Below, piece after piece: positions 1-12,554 of a stretch of 64,000 nucleotides of DNA (position 1 is the first letter of the stretch; each line of letters begins with the position of its first letter). Source of the DNA: Anoplopoma fimbria (lineage: Eukaryota; Chordata; Actinopteri; Perciformes; Anoplopomatidae); assembly GCF_027596085.1 (NCBI RefSeq), contig NC_072462.1, positions 17,212,921 to 17,276,920 on the forward strand. Direction: 5' to 3'. The notes below the pieces were generated by a model. It worked only from the letters and a program-made list of their open reading frames with translations. It did no database searches and was not told the DNA's origin. The translations under genes and the position numbers were made by a program.

Positions 1-727
1 ATTTTATTTTATCTTGTTTTTCTTTTACTATGTCTCTTGTTTGCACTATCCTCTATGCTGCTGTAATCCTATCTTATTTTATCTTATCTTTTATTTTTGA
101 AAGTTTGACCGGAAGTATACTGTTTATTTATACAATGTACTTCTGGTCAAACTTTTCAAAATAAAACAAAAACCATGTTATTCCCACCCACTTTAAACAA
201 GTAGGACGCATTCAGCTCACAGCACTGACTGACAGCACGTTACACAGGAAGTTGTCTGTGCTGTGTCATGTGCACACGTTGTGTTTTCATAGAGACATGC
301 CCTTGAATACCTCGTCAGACCTGTTTTTGTGACTAGTGTCATTATCTCATTTATCCTCCTGCTTTCAAAATATTTTGGGTATGTAAAGCTTTTATTTGAA
401 GCTAACCAAGCTACCTCTCAAAGTTAAAACCGAGGCGTGTCGCATGATATTTAATGTTTAATGTGCCACATATCGTAAACTAACAGCAGAGCCCAGTGAC
501 GTTACTTTACGTAAAGTCGTTTGCTTACGTTGCGTTTACTATCACAGATGTTAGTCGGTGTTTACATGGAGTTATCAGTCTCCAGCACTGACAGCGTCAT
601 TAACGTCACATGTGAAAGTAAACAAAGTGTCAACGTCGGTCGTGTCTCTACACATTGAGTGTATGTGTCCTGTACGTTTGATCCCATGTGGCTGTTTTGA
701 ATAACGTTAAATGTATCTTTACCGTAG
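1..727. other. Upstream flank and probable 5' non-coding part of plgrkt
   Basis: No coding sequence is recognisable here. Bases 1-170 are repeat-derived: the stretch reading TATGTCTCTTGTTTGCACTA followed by CTGCTGTAATCC resembles a dispersed fish repeat also seen near 9100 and, reversed, near 40700. Bases 230-720 probably hold the plgrkt promoter and a non-coding first exon. They are richer in CpG than their surroundings, but I cannot place the transcription start. A splice acceptor (CCGTAG) at 722-727 precedes the start-codon exon. Confidence 0.4.
89..166. repeat. Inverted repeat, about 29-bp arms
   Basis: The arm at 89-117 and the reverse complement of 138-166 match over about 29 bases with a few mismatches. 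The shared core is AGTTTGACC(G/A)GAAGTA. The 20-base loop is AT-rich. It could be the ends of a small DNA element or a transcript hairpin. Confidence 0.75.
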
Positions 728-748
728 GGTCACAGTAACAGCAGCGCC

Positions 749-3260
749 ATGGGGTTCCTACTGTCTAAATCCATGGATGCAAACTTTAAAAAGCAGCAAG
801 AATTCATGCTCCACAATGCACGACTGCAGGTGAGTGACCGTTCACAGGTTATTCAAAACACCATGGTTAAGACGCACTCGTGGTTTACTTCATGCACCTG
901 CAACCATGTGGAAGCAACATGGATAAGCATGTTATGTTTGCACACTTGTCTTAGATCTACTCTAGCTTGGATTGCATCTCATTTGTATGTTGCGTTGGAC
1001 AAAAGTGTCCACCAGCTGCTGACTTAATGTAAATATATAAGATTGTACATGTTCATGTAGTACCAGTCAAGGCTGGAGTGTCCCAACAGTGCAAAGCAGA
1101 CAACTGCCCCACAAGGCCCCCAAAAGCCTCATGTTCACTGTGGCAATTTGATAAATTATGATTTTTGTTAAGGAAAATGGGAATTTGCAACACACAACTA
1201 AAGCTTGATATCAATTTACATAACGAGGACCTTGTATTGGGTCAAGTGTTATTACTTTGTCAAGTGACTCTGTTTTAAAGAGGCTCCCATTGTCAAAATC
1301 TAGTTTTTAGATTGAAATTCCATTGATGCTGTGAATATATTGTGCATATTCCTAAAATAATATATATTTTTAATTACTACACACCAACGAAAAACCCCAA
1401 ATAATATATTTTTAAAACAGACGTATTCTGACATCAATCTGGTAGGTACGTTAATCTATCCGATATATCGATCTATCTTGTAAACCTGTTGGTCTGTCTT
1501 TCTTTCTTGATCACGCAGTGTCAAAGCCAGGGATGCAAGCTTCAGTTAGAATCTCAGCATTTTCATTTGGAGACCACATGTTTTATTGCACTCATATTCT
1601 CAGTTAAACAAATGATTGTTTGTTTTTTCTTTTCCTTTTTGGGGCCAATCTGTTGTGATTTATTCCTGCCTGTAAGCTGCTGAGCAGCAGGTGGGATGCG
1701 TGACTGTCATAACCCCAATGACATTATCCAACTTACACCCAAAAGGTTTGTCGTGTTTTCCGCCATGTAATTTTCTCCTCTCCCAGCTGTAAATGTGGTA
1801 GTGGATGACTATTATTATTCAGTGATGGCAAAGGTTTGGAAATTGAGTTTCAGAGCGCCCTCATTTGGGTTGATGCGATGACTCACAGGTAAATATTAGA
1901 TACATGATGTTTAAGCATTGCCGTAGTAGATCTACATTGTGCCATTGACTTAACTTACTACTGATAGTTTTGTATTTGTAATTCACACTTTTAGCTTTAC
2001 TTTCAATTACAAATTAAGAAGACATTCTACATTTTTCAGTGGTTTTGATTAATTCATATAACCTTTCGGAATTTGGCTGAACAAAACACTCAAACAGTCA
2101 AATTACAATCTTAATGGTCAAATGTTATGTTACTGTCTGTAATATATGAAATTGCATCCGTCCATCCATCACCCAATTAAATGGATAAGATTGACCTTGG
2201 CAATTTCAGAATATCTGTGAAGAAACGCTGTAGCCTCCCCTTGCATTAAGATGTCAAAGATGATTGCTTTCCAGTGTTTCCAAGTCTCGTCTTTCAAAGC
2301 TAATTGTTCCTTTCTGCGCTCTTTTCTCGTGGATTCTCAAGTCAAAGTCATTGGGCTTTGTGTTTGAATCACAGTGTGTATCTTAAACATCACTTGAACA
2401 ATTAGTGGATATGTGTGTTTGTATGACGCATGTCCTGAGGATGAATGGCAGCTGTGAGATGACGTCAATGACGTTTTTTTCCCTTCATTTTATATTTAAT
2501 AGGGGTCTTGGCTGATAATAATAGGGTTGGGCTTTTCATTAACAGCCACTGAACTTGAGTGGGTTTGAATGTGAAGTAGGTGAGAGGTAAGGCCTCCCTA
2601 CAAGGTTTTTGATTAGTTTCATTTCACTGGTTTTTGGCCTCTGCGATCCAATTTCTAGATAATGCAATCATAATTACGAACAAAAATGTTGCTTGTTTAG
2701 CCCTTTTCAGAAACGTGTATTATATTTAAATAAGAAGTATTTAAGAAGAGAGTAGATGCATTAAAAGAAAAATACCTGAAAAATCAGGTCAAGTTAGCGT
2801 TCCATTTCTGATCATGATTAAAGCAAGAAACAACAAACAAGGCAATATGTATTTGAAATGAGCTATATCACTGAGATTGAAAGAAAGCAAGCCTTAACCA
2901 GTTGTGTGATCTACTGATTAAAATCCAAACGTTATTCACAGTAAAACTCTTTAATTGTTCTCTACAGGATATTTTCTGGAGAAATTGTAAAAATGCTGAC
3001 GGAAACATAAGTGCTGCTGCTTCATCATCAAACTTTTTTTTTTTTCTTTAAAGTCTTTTTTACCATCGAGTAACCTTCCCTTCACCACAGCGGCGTCTCC
3101 GCTTGGGCTCCGTGTTTGTGTCGATGTGTGTTTGTAGTTGGAGGAGCTCAGCCTGACGGAGAGAAAAGAGAAAATGCTCTTATTTCTAAACAAAAACACT
3201 ATAACTAAACATAGTTATGAATATTGTTATCCATTGTTCCTCTAAACACGGTAGGCATAA

Positions 3261-3291
<31 letters not shown>

Positions 3292-6200
3292 TGGTGTGTG
3301 TGTGTCTCTTGCTTTCTCTCTCCATTTTCTTTCAGTATGTAGACTGTGATGCTCGTGTATTCCAGGTATTGTCCCGCTCTGCGAATGCTTCTATTGTAGC
3401 CTTTAGAAAATGTCAGTGAATTTCCCGCCTGCGTTTAAAGCTCCGCTCTCACCTTGTCACCTTCAGAGTGAACTCATTGTGGCTCATTTCTTTCTTTCAC
3501 TTTTTTCTTCACCGCTCTTTCCGGTCACTGTCTCCTCCACTGCTTTCCAAGCTATGTTGCTTTATCATGTCGGCACTACAGAAAGCAAAGTCCCTGAAGA
3601 TTTTTTTTTTTGACGTGGACAGAATTTTATGGCCGGGTTTCAAACCCTTTAACACCTATTTGCCATCAACCGAAATGTGTCTCAACAAACAACTAAAACT
3701 GTAATGAACTAAAGGCTGACAGTCGGATTTGTAAAATGTTATTGTTGTTTTTTTTGACACTTGAGAAATGTGTCTTCTTATGTTAAATCATTGGGTTTAA
3801 TAGAGAAACATGTATGTATAATTTTGTACCAAAGCAATTGTATCCGCACTACTATTGGAAACTTTCAAATCTTACCAAATTTCGTAAGAAATTTTGAAAG
3901 ATCTCTGATGTTTGTCAGGCAGTTGAGTTATCTGGATGTGAGCAGCCTGTGGGTTCACATCTGTGAGGTTGGAAGTGGATGTTTGTGGTTTAGATGAGTT
4001 TGTTCCTGTTGGTGAGTGTGGTGAAGTAGCAGATTCAGCAAAGGAGACGGACTGGCGGTTTGATGCTTTGATTCTAGGGGAGTGGTAGGTGGGTTGCAAC
4101 AGACAGGAAGTTGAGTTTCCGGCTGGTGGAGAGTTTATGATTGGAGAGTTCATCACAGATGTTTTAGATGTCCAGGAGGATTCCAACACATTGGAAATTC
4201 ATTCCTGGTCAGCTGCATAATGAAATGTATTGTTAGTTGCATTCTTAATAACAGCATTGTATTCACAAGCTAATTTCTGACTAGGGAATTCATTTTTGTC
4301 CGTACATTGCACTTTAATGCATCATGTTTAGCAGACTTTACATGAGCCAGTGAGAGGGGTGACATTCAAGTGACAAGCTCCCAATCATGAAGTGTTGGCT
4401 TACACATTATGCAGGTTTTATTCAGGAAACATCTCCACTAAGTCAATTTCCATCTCTTTTCAATCTTTATTAGATTATTCGACAGCTCTTTAATATAAAC
4501 TTACAAGCCGGAGACTAAAGGCATGAAATTAATATCAAGAAGTAGGTAGTTTCCAGATAGTTTAGTAACATCAGACATCCAGTATCTCTAGTCTACTTCC
4601 TTCCAACCCAGATGAGAAAAAGGGATGACCATGTCGCCAGGAACCCTTCATTATACATTTCCCGCTCCCGAGGAATATGATGTATCATTGGGTCATTTCC
4701 CCTGTCCCTGGAAAGGAGTATAGTCGAAACATGAATTGACTCATTTGCAATACCGCCTGCATTTTGGTTTCAATTTCAACTTCATTCTCATTTTAAGGAG
4801 GGATCCTTGAGCTCGCTATTGATGACTAATTTGGCTCAGCTGACCTCAAAATTAGGGAAGAAGAACTGTCCATTGTAGAAGCCGTACCTGTAGTTTCCCA
4901 TTACTCTGAAACATTACTCCACCCGGAGTTTCTGAGAATGACACACTCACCCCGACGGCTTTAAAATGTTTGTAGCAAGCAGTTGTAGTCATCTTAGTTA
5001 CAGTAATTGACACCAACGTTCTTTCCAAGTTTTCATGATGAAATAAAGTAAAGTATATCAAAATGTACAAAACAATTTCTCACGTGTACACAAAAGTTTA
5101 TACCTTTTTTGTTTTCAGCCTATGATGGTTATTTCTATAAATGATTTAGGGCTGAAACTAGTTCTTATTTTCACAATGAATTAATTTTACAAATCTCTTT
5201 TTTGATTATTGATTAAATGTTTGGTCTAGAAAACGTTTGAACAAACTCCCAGATTCCATGAAGTGTTTTGTCCAACCAAAAGCTCTTATCAGGTCTTGCT
5301 AATTGTAATCTTTTGTTACTATAATTAAATATGACAAGGTAATACATTGAATTTTAGCCACTTTTTATGGTTTCATAAAAACACAATGCACCAATATCAT
5401 CATATCTACTCATATATTTAAGGTTTTGTGCCTTTTGCGTGGTGTTTGACTAAAATGCCTTTGCTGCTCTTACAAATGTTGATCATATTCTCCACAATCA
5501 GTCTAACAACATGCTTTTAAAACAGGTTAGATTCAAATCAAGAGTTGATTGCACTTCATTAACGCAAGAGCCTTTTTTATAATATTTTTTTCTGCCGGTG
5601 ATATTTCAGCCCGGTGATTACAGCTGAACCCTCCTGAGTCCACAGCCGAGCGCCAGGTGAAGTTGGGACATTTTGGACAGACATGAACTGGTTGGCAGAG
5701 GAATACACCTGCAGGGCTGTAATTCTAGTTTTAATTTGAGCCTTTCCTTCTCCTCTACTACTGACTTTACAACAGGAAAATAAATTCTGTCCTGTATTAT
5801 CCGGCTGTGGCGTAGTGGAGAGCAAGGTAGTTCTCCAATCAGAGGGTTGGTGGTTCGATACCTGGCTTCGGCAGTCGAAGTGTCCTTGGGCAAGACACTT
5901 AACCCCAAGTTGCTCCTGAAGGCTTGCCATCGGTGTGGACTGGATGTTGCATGAATGTTAGTTAGAGTCTGATGGTGGCACCTTGCATGGTAGCCTGTCA
6001 TCAGTGTGTGAATGGGTGAATGATATGTAATATACTACTGATTGTAAGTCGCTTTGGATAAAAGCATCTGCTAAATGACTGTAATGTAATGTATTATCCA
6101 ACAAAGGTATTTAATTAGTGCAAAAACAGTTTCTGTTATTAGAGTCAGCCTTTGAATTAAAAAGGTAGGGTTGACTGATCAGTCTTATCCTTATTGATCC

Positions 6201-8557
6201 TGTTGACAACTTAAACGCATTAACATGAAGCCGAGTCCCTCATAAAACATTATTAAATGAACTCTTGACTTGTTTATCAGGGGCTCCTGCACCTTATAGC
6301 TTAGCTTGAAAAATGGCTCGTCATCCTCTGTTACCTAAATGTATATGTTTTGCCTAGTTTCTTGCGAGGATGCTGACTGGCTCACATTTTAAAAACACCA
6401 TCCCAAATCCAACATTATTTATTTCAAGTTCTTAAAGCGTTACAGTAAGTGTAGCTAGTGTGCACTGTTATACTGACCATTGATGTGGGAATGCAAAATG
6501 TATTTTTAGTGCGTGTGCACATGTAACAGAAGTTTCTTGTATAGTGCCAAGCTAGTAACTTGAAACTATTGGTTTGTTATTGTTAAGAGGTGCTGTTTGA
6601 AATTCACTCATTGGCAAAACTCGGTCATTCAGTTTGAAAAATGTCTTTATATGCAAAATAGATATTTCAGTTTCCATAAATCTCTGTTCTGCTTGCCACT
6701 TTTGTTTAATTAGATAAATTACATTCAACATTATTGTCATTGAACAGAGTACAGGTAATCGGACAACAAAATACAATTTAGCAGCGTACCAGAAGTGCAA
6801 ACAGCGTTGTGCAGGGTAATGTATATGTCTAGTGGTAAGAAACGTAGATAATGCATAATAATAATAAAAAGTAAGGGGTCAACATTCGCTACATATTTAC
6901 AATATATACAGTATGAACATGTGCAGTAGTTACAGTAGGTAGTGTCTGTGTTAGAAAAGTATAAATACATTATATAGTAAAGATGTAAGTACAAGTACTC
7001 TGTAGGGAAATACAGTATGGACATAGTATAACATGAATGGGTATGTGAGAGTATAAATAGTGCATTAAAGTAAGTTGTATTTGGTGTCAATGTAGTTTGG
7101 CATTGAGTGAGTGTGAGCCAGCGGCCAGTTTCATTCACTTCAATGCCACATAATGTTCAGCCATTAACGCAGATATACAGAATTGAAGGTGAATATGGCC
7201 AGAAAGCCATATTCATCAAAATGTTGCTTTTCTGACATGTTGTAATTTATGTCAAGACTCGTAGACGGTCTTCTCTTTAGCTTTTGCGTCATAGGTGAGT
7301 TAATGTTGCGTTCCTTAAGAGGAAATAAAAGCTCATCTTTGAATCATTTACTTTTTTTTAATTTATTTTTTTTATAGATAAAGCCTTTTGAAATGAAAAT
7401 GTCACTCAGTCAGCTCAATAGTAATTATAATGCAGGAAACGTGTATATGTAGATGTGTGTGAACGTCAAACAGGAAACGACAGACAAAAGAATCCTCTGA
7501 CTGAGGTTCATCAGTGTGGACACAGTGTTTGTGAGACTGGACCGGCTGTCTCTGGTTCCTTTGACCCTGCCTTTGTGCCTCTGACTGCCTGTCTGTCTCA
7601 CTGCTTTAATATCCACGGTTTTATAGAATTCACAATTCTTTTTTTTTCTTCCAGATAAATACATAACTAAAACAAAAATGTTTTCCGTTGAATTTGGCCA
7701 GGAAGAGCATGTACCATTAAATAAATACTTCTCCCTTTTAAAAGTGACCATTTGTATCAATTACTCACTGCATCGCCTCAAAATCATGCATTACAGATTG
7801 TAAAGCCCTCTGAGGCAAGTTTTTAATTCGTGATTTTGGGCTATATAAAATAAATTGAAATTTAATTTAATTGAACGGAGAATCAAGAAACGGAAGAAAA
7901 CAAAGTAATTCCTTGTTGAACTGAAGTGGATGGAGGCCAGGTTTAACAACAACAACAACATTAACAAACATCAAACCATCCATTGACTAACTATCACACT
8001 AACTCTTGGAGTATAATCCAAGTCTGGTTTATCTTTATTATTCCGTTATTCCTTTAAGGCTGAGTCCTTAACGCAGCGGCCCGGGTTCAAGTCCATCCGA
8101 GGGCCCTTTGCTGAATGTCATCCCCTCTCTTCGTTGCCTTTTCACTCCGTCTCTGTCACTATCAAATAATGCAGAAATGCTAAAAAAAAATCTTAAAAAA
8201 AGAAATTGGCTAACAGCTAATTATGAACAAGAAATGTACTTGGTTGGACATTTTACATTTGAAAATGTCTGGTGGACAAACTATATAATTAAGCTTCAAT
8301 TTCTGAATAATCTCAAACATATTTTTGGCATACGTGGTATTGAAATTTGTTTTATTTTATTGGCCAATATAAATGCTGATATCAATGTATCTGCTATAAT
8401 TCTATTTGATTTGTTTAATTTGTATTCTTGAAACAATTTAACTTTTGATCATTAAATATTTCATGTTACAAGTTGTGCTTTGAGAGGCACTAGGCAGTTG
8501 CTGTATTTGATTGTAAAGATGTATTATGCCTAATAACATATTTTGTGTCTTTTCTCC

Positions 8558-8588
<31 letters not shown>

Positions 8589-10298
8589 GTGCGTGTGTGC
8601 GTGTGTGCGTGTGTGTGCGTAGATGGAGCGTCAGATCCTGATGCAGAACCAGATGAGAGAGCGGCAGATGGCTATGCAGGTGGCCTGGTCCAGAGAAATG
8701 GTGAAATACTTTGGGACTTTCTACACAGTGACTGCAGTTGGACTCACTTTAGGGTGAGTTTAGTTTATAGCTGCTCATAGAGATCCGCTCAAAGGTGTTT
8801 GGCTGAAAATGAACATTCATCCGGAGACGATCCTTTGTTTTCAACACGCATAAACAAAGACCCATTAATAATAATAACTCGACCTAATAATGCACAGTGA
8901 GAGAACAACCTGTACCAGCATGTATGACAACTTCAGTATTAAAGTCATCACAGTCTAGGAGCCTTTACTGGTGCAAGTCCATATTTGACATTTTGTAACG
9001 GTAGTCACATACATTCTTTAGTTATTGTGGATTTTTAAAGTGTTTTTACTTATTAAATATTATTTACTGTGTTATTACCTATTTATAATACTTGTTTTGA
9101 TCTTGTTTTTTTACTATGTCTCTTGTTTGCTCTATTCTCTCACTATACTATATCTTACCTTATAAAGTTTAACTGACCAGCAGTTACAGTCTTAATAAAA
9201 ATCACCAGCCACCTATAGGTGGCGCTATGGCAACAAGACACATTTAATTGGCTTTTACTCAGTGGTTGTGAGGCTGCTTCACGCGACATTCTCCACAATT
9301 TATCGTTCTATATTAGGATTTAGTCATTGAGGAAAATTAAGAAATGTCAACATAATGGCCCTCTGTATTACTGCGTTTATTGTAATGCAAATCTCAGATT
9401 CAATTTTCTGTTATTAAATATAATTGTGTTGCCAAAATGGAACTTTCTCTGAGTGCCTTTATTTCTCCTTTTATCACATAATTACAGTGGGAAATATTAA
9501 GTTGATCTTTTTCTTTCTCACCTTTCTTTAGTGCCCTTAAAAGAAAGAAACCAATCCTTTTGGGTCCCATCGTCCCTCTCAGCTTTATATTGGCCTACCA
9601 GATGGACAGCGCCTACGGGACCTTTATTCATCGCATAAGAGGTAGGACAGAGCCGTTACCATCGTTATCCTCATCACCCCAAACAAGCAAAACTTTATGC
9701 TGGCCAAAAATTATATTTTCAAGATCTACTATCCAAAATGACCAGTTTATTAAACAAAAATCGCAAATGCATTTAAATCTAACTAAATGGTTGGTCAGAC
9801 ATTAGTCCATCCATTTTAAGCCTTTTTCACTTGATCTACAAGTTTTTCACTTCACAAGGTTATCTATCTCTATACTTCCCCTGCCCTAATCTTTTTGGGG
9901 GGTATCAACAACATGTACATATGTAAAACCAGCTGTAATAAATATATATATATATATATATAAAACATCATCTCCAATCCTCCCAATTGTTATCTGCCAT
10001 TAGTTCTCACTTGGAAGGCAGAAACTTAATAATTACTGTAATCAGCTGACGCATAGTTAAGTTATTTAAAAGGAGAACATAACACAACTACTGCTCGTGG
10101 AGGACAAAAAATGTTTTATTAAAGCCACAATATCACACACTGTATTTTCTTTTCTCCATTGTACCTTCAGGGGAGGCAGAGAGTATTATGGCGTCTGAAC
10201 ACGACCGTCTGGACCTTCCTCACGGGACTCCAACGTTCGATAGCATAGAGAAAGCTCGCCGCGCTAGAAGCAGCCTCTCCTCCTTCTTGGAGAAATGA
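749..10298 (+). CDS. plgrkt: Plasminogen receptor with C-terminal lysine (PLGRKT), 4 coding exons
   Basis: Coding exons are 749-829, 8623-8753, 9532-9641 and 10171-10298. They join in frame to 149 residues plus TGA. The protein begins MGFLLSKSMDANFKKQQEF and carries the family block NQMRERQMAMQVAWSRE, followed by two hydrophobic segments (about residues 50-71 and 80-95) separated by the basic loop KRKKP. It ends ...SSFLEK, so the defining C-terminal lysine is present. Known role of the family: an integral plasma-membrane protein whose exposed terminal lysine binds plasminogen and promotes its activation on macrophages and neuroendocrine cells. Length is close to the 147 residues of human PLGRKT. 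The start is the ATG after a probable 5' UTR acceptor at 726-727. All internal sites are GT-AG. The acceptor before exon 2 is odd: a GT/GC repeat occupies the usual pyrimidine tract. The gene lies head to tail with rln, as expected from the 9p24 block. Confidence 0.95.
3258..3304. repeat. (TG)n microsatellite, interrupted
   Basis: An alternating TG run with two GG interruptions lies within plgrkt intron 1. Confidence 0.95.
5794..6099 (+). mobile_element. Full-length tRNA-headed SINE (V-SINE type) with 9-bp target duplications
   Basis: The element body is 5803-6090. The head contains a pol III A box (TGGCGTAGTGG, 5808-5818) and B box (GGTTCGATACC, 5852-5862). A central block (TGTCCTTGGGCAAGACACTT, from 5881) resembles the conserved central domain of vertebrate V-SINEs. 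The tail (AAGTCGCTTTGGATAAAAGC, then repeated TGTAA) resembles the 3' end of fish LINEs, whose reverse transcriptase would mobilise it. Both ends are flanked by the perfect 9-base direct repeat GTATTATCC (5794-5802 and 6091-6099), the mark of a target-primed insertion that has changed little since. Confidence 0.92.
7799..7875 (+). mobile_element. LINE-type 3' tail fragment
   Basis: The text TGTAAAGCCCTCTGAGGCAA followed by GGGCTATATAAAATAAATTG is the typical end of a fish non-LTR retrotransposon, finishing in short AAT-rich repeats. Only the tail remains, as expected from 5' truncation. The clade (RTE/Rex-like or L2-like) is uncertain. Confidence 0.65.
8055..8200 (+). mobile_element. 5'-truncated tRNA-derived SINE
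   Basis: A B box (GGTTCAAGTCC, 8084-8094) is followed by CCCTTTGCTGAATGTCATCC, a CT-rich stretch, and TATCAAATAATGCAGAAATG with an A-rich end. This matches the layout of a common percomorph SINE. The A-box half is degraded or missing. Confidence 0.8.
8558..8620. repeat. (GT)n/(GTGTGC)n microsatellite abutting plgrkt exon 2
   Basis: An alternating GT run passes into GTGTGC units and ends directly at the acceptor GCGTAG (AG at 8621-8622). It takes the place of the usual pyrimidine tract of the acceptor. Confidence 0.95.
9090..9185 (+). repeat. Dispersed fish repeat, fragment
   Basis: The stretch TTACTATGTCTCTTGTTTGC is shared with bases 26-46 of the window, and both continue with AT-rich sequence. 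It lies in plgrkt intron 2. It is probably a remnant of a LINE-like end. Confidence 0.55.
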
Positions 10299-12240
10299 CG
10301 TGTCGGTTGTTTGAGACAAAATCATAACCGTCCAGATGATTCATTCACCCTTTCTGCTTTTGCTTAAAAAAACCCCGTCAACTGCCTTTTTGACATTATT
10401 GAGTCAATGGTTTGCACTATTTCTTTATCATGGACCTTGAGTCAAATAAGTGTCATTATTAATGAATATAAAAATTATGATTTTGTGGTTATTGTCATTA
10501 GAGGTGCATAAGTGGCCAAACGCATATACTTAGGCCAAACAAAATACATAAGTTAGTAATATACTGCCATCACTGTAGTATATCATTGATAAGTCTGTCA
10601 CATTAATAACTGCATTAGTTAAGTTGAACCATCTTAACATAAATCACTCAAGATTATTGTAAATTGACGGGAAAATCAAAGCTGTGTCCCAAAACCAGAC
10701 AATATACTGATTCTATAGTACTACATACTAATCTACAAGTAATTTTACCTGTTAGTATACAACGATATCAACTTACTTCACCATTTTATAAGACGGAATG
10801 GTAAAACATGTGTGATATTTGATGTCAATCAAGCCACAACTTTGGAAGGTAGCTGCCACTTAAACTTCAGATGTTAAGTATAAAGGCCTTTACGCACCGG
10901 GGCGCGATGAATAAACGACACAAAAATGCTAAATACTTAACTTTTTTTCTTAAACACTTTTTCACAGCGTAATACCTGCATTCTGTGTGAAAGTACCAAC
11001 CATTCAGAAAAATGTATTGGCTTGTGAATTAATCGGTGTAAAAATACGTAACTGGTGTGTAAATGCTTTTTATTATTGAGGGATTTAATACTTATTTTTG
11101 TTTTCCTTGATTTAAGCTGTTCTATCCACAACTACAATTTATTTAACCCAGCCGGCGCAGCTCTGTTTGCTTCAACTACGCACTCAACAATCAAACCTAT
11201 TTAGGGTTTTTTCTTTCGAACACAACACATACTAAAAAGCAGCTTAGCCACACTATGTAATATGGAATTGTGACTCTGAGTCCCATCATCTCAACAGATT
11301 GTGTTTGCTTGTTAATCTTGTTAGTTAAAGCTGCATTAAGCGGTTTTGACCACTTGAGGGCAGAAAGACTTTAAAACGCTGTCACGGCAACATAACCTCT
11401 ACAAAGTCTGAGGTTATTAAGTCCATATGGCTGATGTTTTAGTAAACATTTGCCTATTTACACATCAGGCCGACACAAAATCTTTTTGTGTATATTTGCT
11501 TGCCACCTGACACGGAGAAATGCAATATTCATATGTTTTTTAGCTCTTGTACGGGCTCACAATATCTGTGTTTTTACCTGCTAAATGCTTAACTTTTGGG
11601 TTTTACATTAGAAAGCTGATGTTTCCTGCCAGGAAGGTAACTGGTACACTCATTGTCAAAGCAATAATCGAAGCAGCTACAGAGTGATCAAAGTGTTAAT
11701 ATTAAAGGTATTCAATACTGCAGAAAAATTTGTCATGACAGCGAAAGATTGTTATTATTCCAAACTGTATCACTAAAACTTTTGGTCATTGTTTCTGAAA
11801 AGGTTTATTTTCCAAGCTTGAATATGAGTGCTTAGGAGCTTTATAGCAAAGCTGAAGCATTGGTGCACCTTTTTATTATCCAAATTGTATTCAGCTGATG
11901 TAAAATATTACACGGTGCTGATATTTATGCGTTGTTTATTTATCATCATTTGAGCCCATGTTTGACATCATGGAAACTATATTTGAAAATCCAATAAAAA
12001 ATTAATATTGCCAAAACTTTCTCTTCTACATCCATCGTTTTTGACCGGTAACTTATGGAAAACACCTTATATATATTTCACATAAAAGCCCAGTGAAGTG
12101 CACAAGACGTCATACATGCCTTCATATTGATTGTCTCATAATCACCATTGAAACAAGTGAGTAATGTGCACACTTACACTTCACATTAAAATATTTTTAC
12201 AAAAAAGAAATAACTGCACGTGCGTCATTGTCATCAATCT
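10299..12240 (+). other. plgrkt 3' UTR and plgrkt-rln spacer
   Basis: No open frame here looks coding. An AATAAA at 11993-11998 could be the distal polyadenylation signal of plgrkt, giving a 3' UTR of about 1.7 kb, but an earlier site cannot be excluded. The rest is AT-rich single-copy-looking sequence. Confidence 0.45.
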
Positions 12241-12243
12241 AAA

Positions 12244-12330
12244 TGACGTGTTTGTGTGTGAGGGAGGGAGGGAGGGAGGGAGGGGTTGGGGTTGAACGCA
12301 TGGGTTGATGAGTGAACCAGTGATTTATAG
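12244..12330 (+). promoter_or_regulatory. Putative rln promoter: CRE half-site, G-quadruplex tract, TATA-like box
   Basis: Upstream of rln lie a TGACGT half-site (12244-12249), seven closely spaced runs of three or four G (12262-12291) and a TATA-like TTTATAG (12324-12330). The start codon is about 225 bases below the TATA-like box, so a transcription start near 12355 and a 5' UTR of about 200 bases would fit. This is inference from motifs only. Confidence 0.4.
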
Positions 12331-12554
12331 AGAGAGCACAAAAAGGGGAAACCAAAGCCTGCTCTGCAACACAAGACTGACTAATAGGAGCAACTTTTAC
12401 AACTCCAGAATTAGGCTGCAATAAAAAAAAAACACAACGACAAGGAAACTTAACAGGATTTTGAAACTCTGTTCAGATCTGAGGTTCGAGCTCAGCCTGA
12501 CCCCTCCTGTGCAGCGAAAAACTGGCCAACTTGTTCTGTCAGTTTCAAGTGAAA

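Larger units (their letters stand above)
830..8622 (+). other. plgrkt intron 1, repeat-rich
   Basis: This 7.8 kb intron has no convincing gene. It holds a (TG)n run near 3260, an S/T/P-rich open frame on the minus strand at 3872-4189, a full-length SINE at 5803-6090, an AT-rich stretch near 6830-7090, a LINE-type tail at 7799-7875 and a second SINE at 8055-8200. It ends in the GT/GC repeat that abuts exon 2. Confidence 0.7.

Noticed and set aside
5577..6001. Two overlapping minus-strand frames of 117 and 127 codons.
   Set aside because: They are read through the SINE at 5803-6090 and have no protein-like features.
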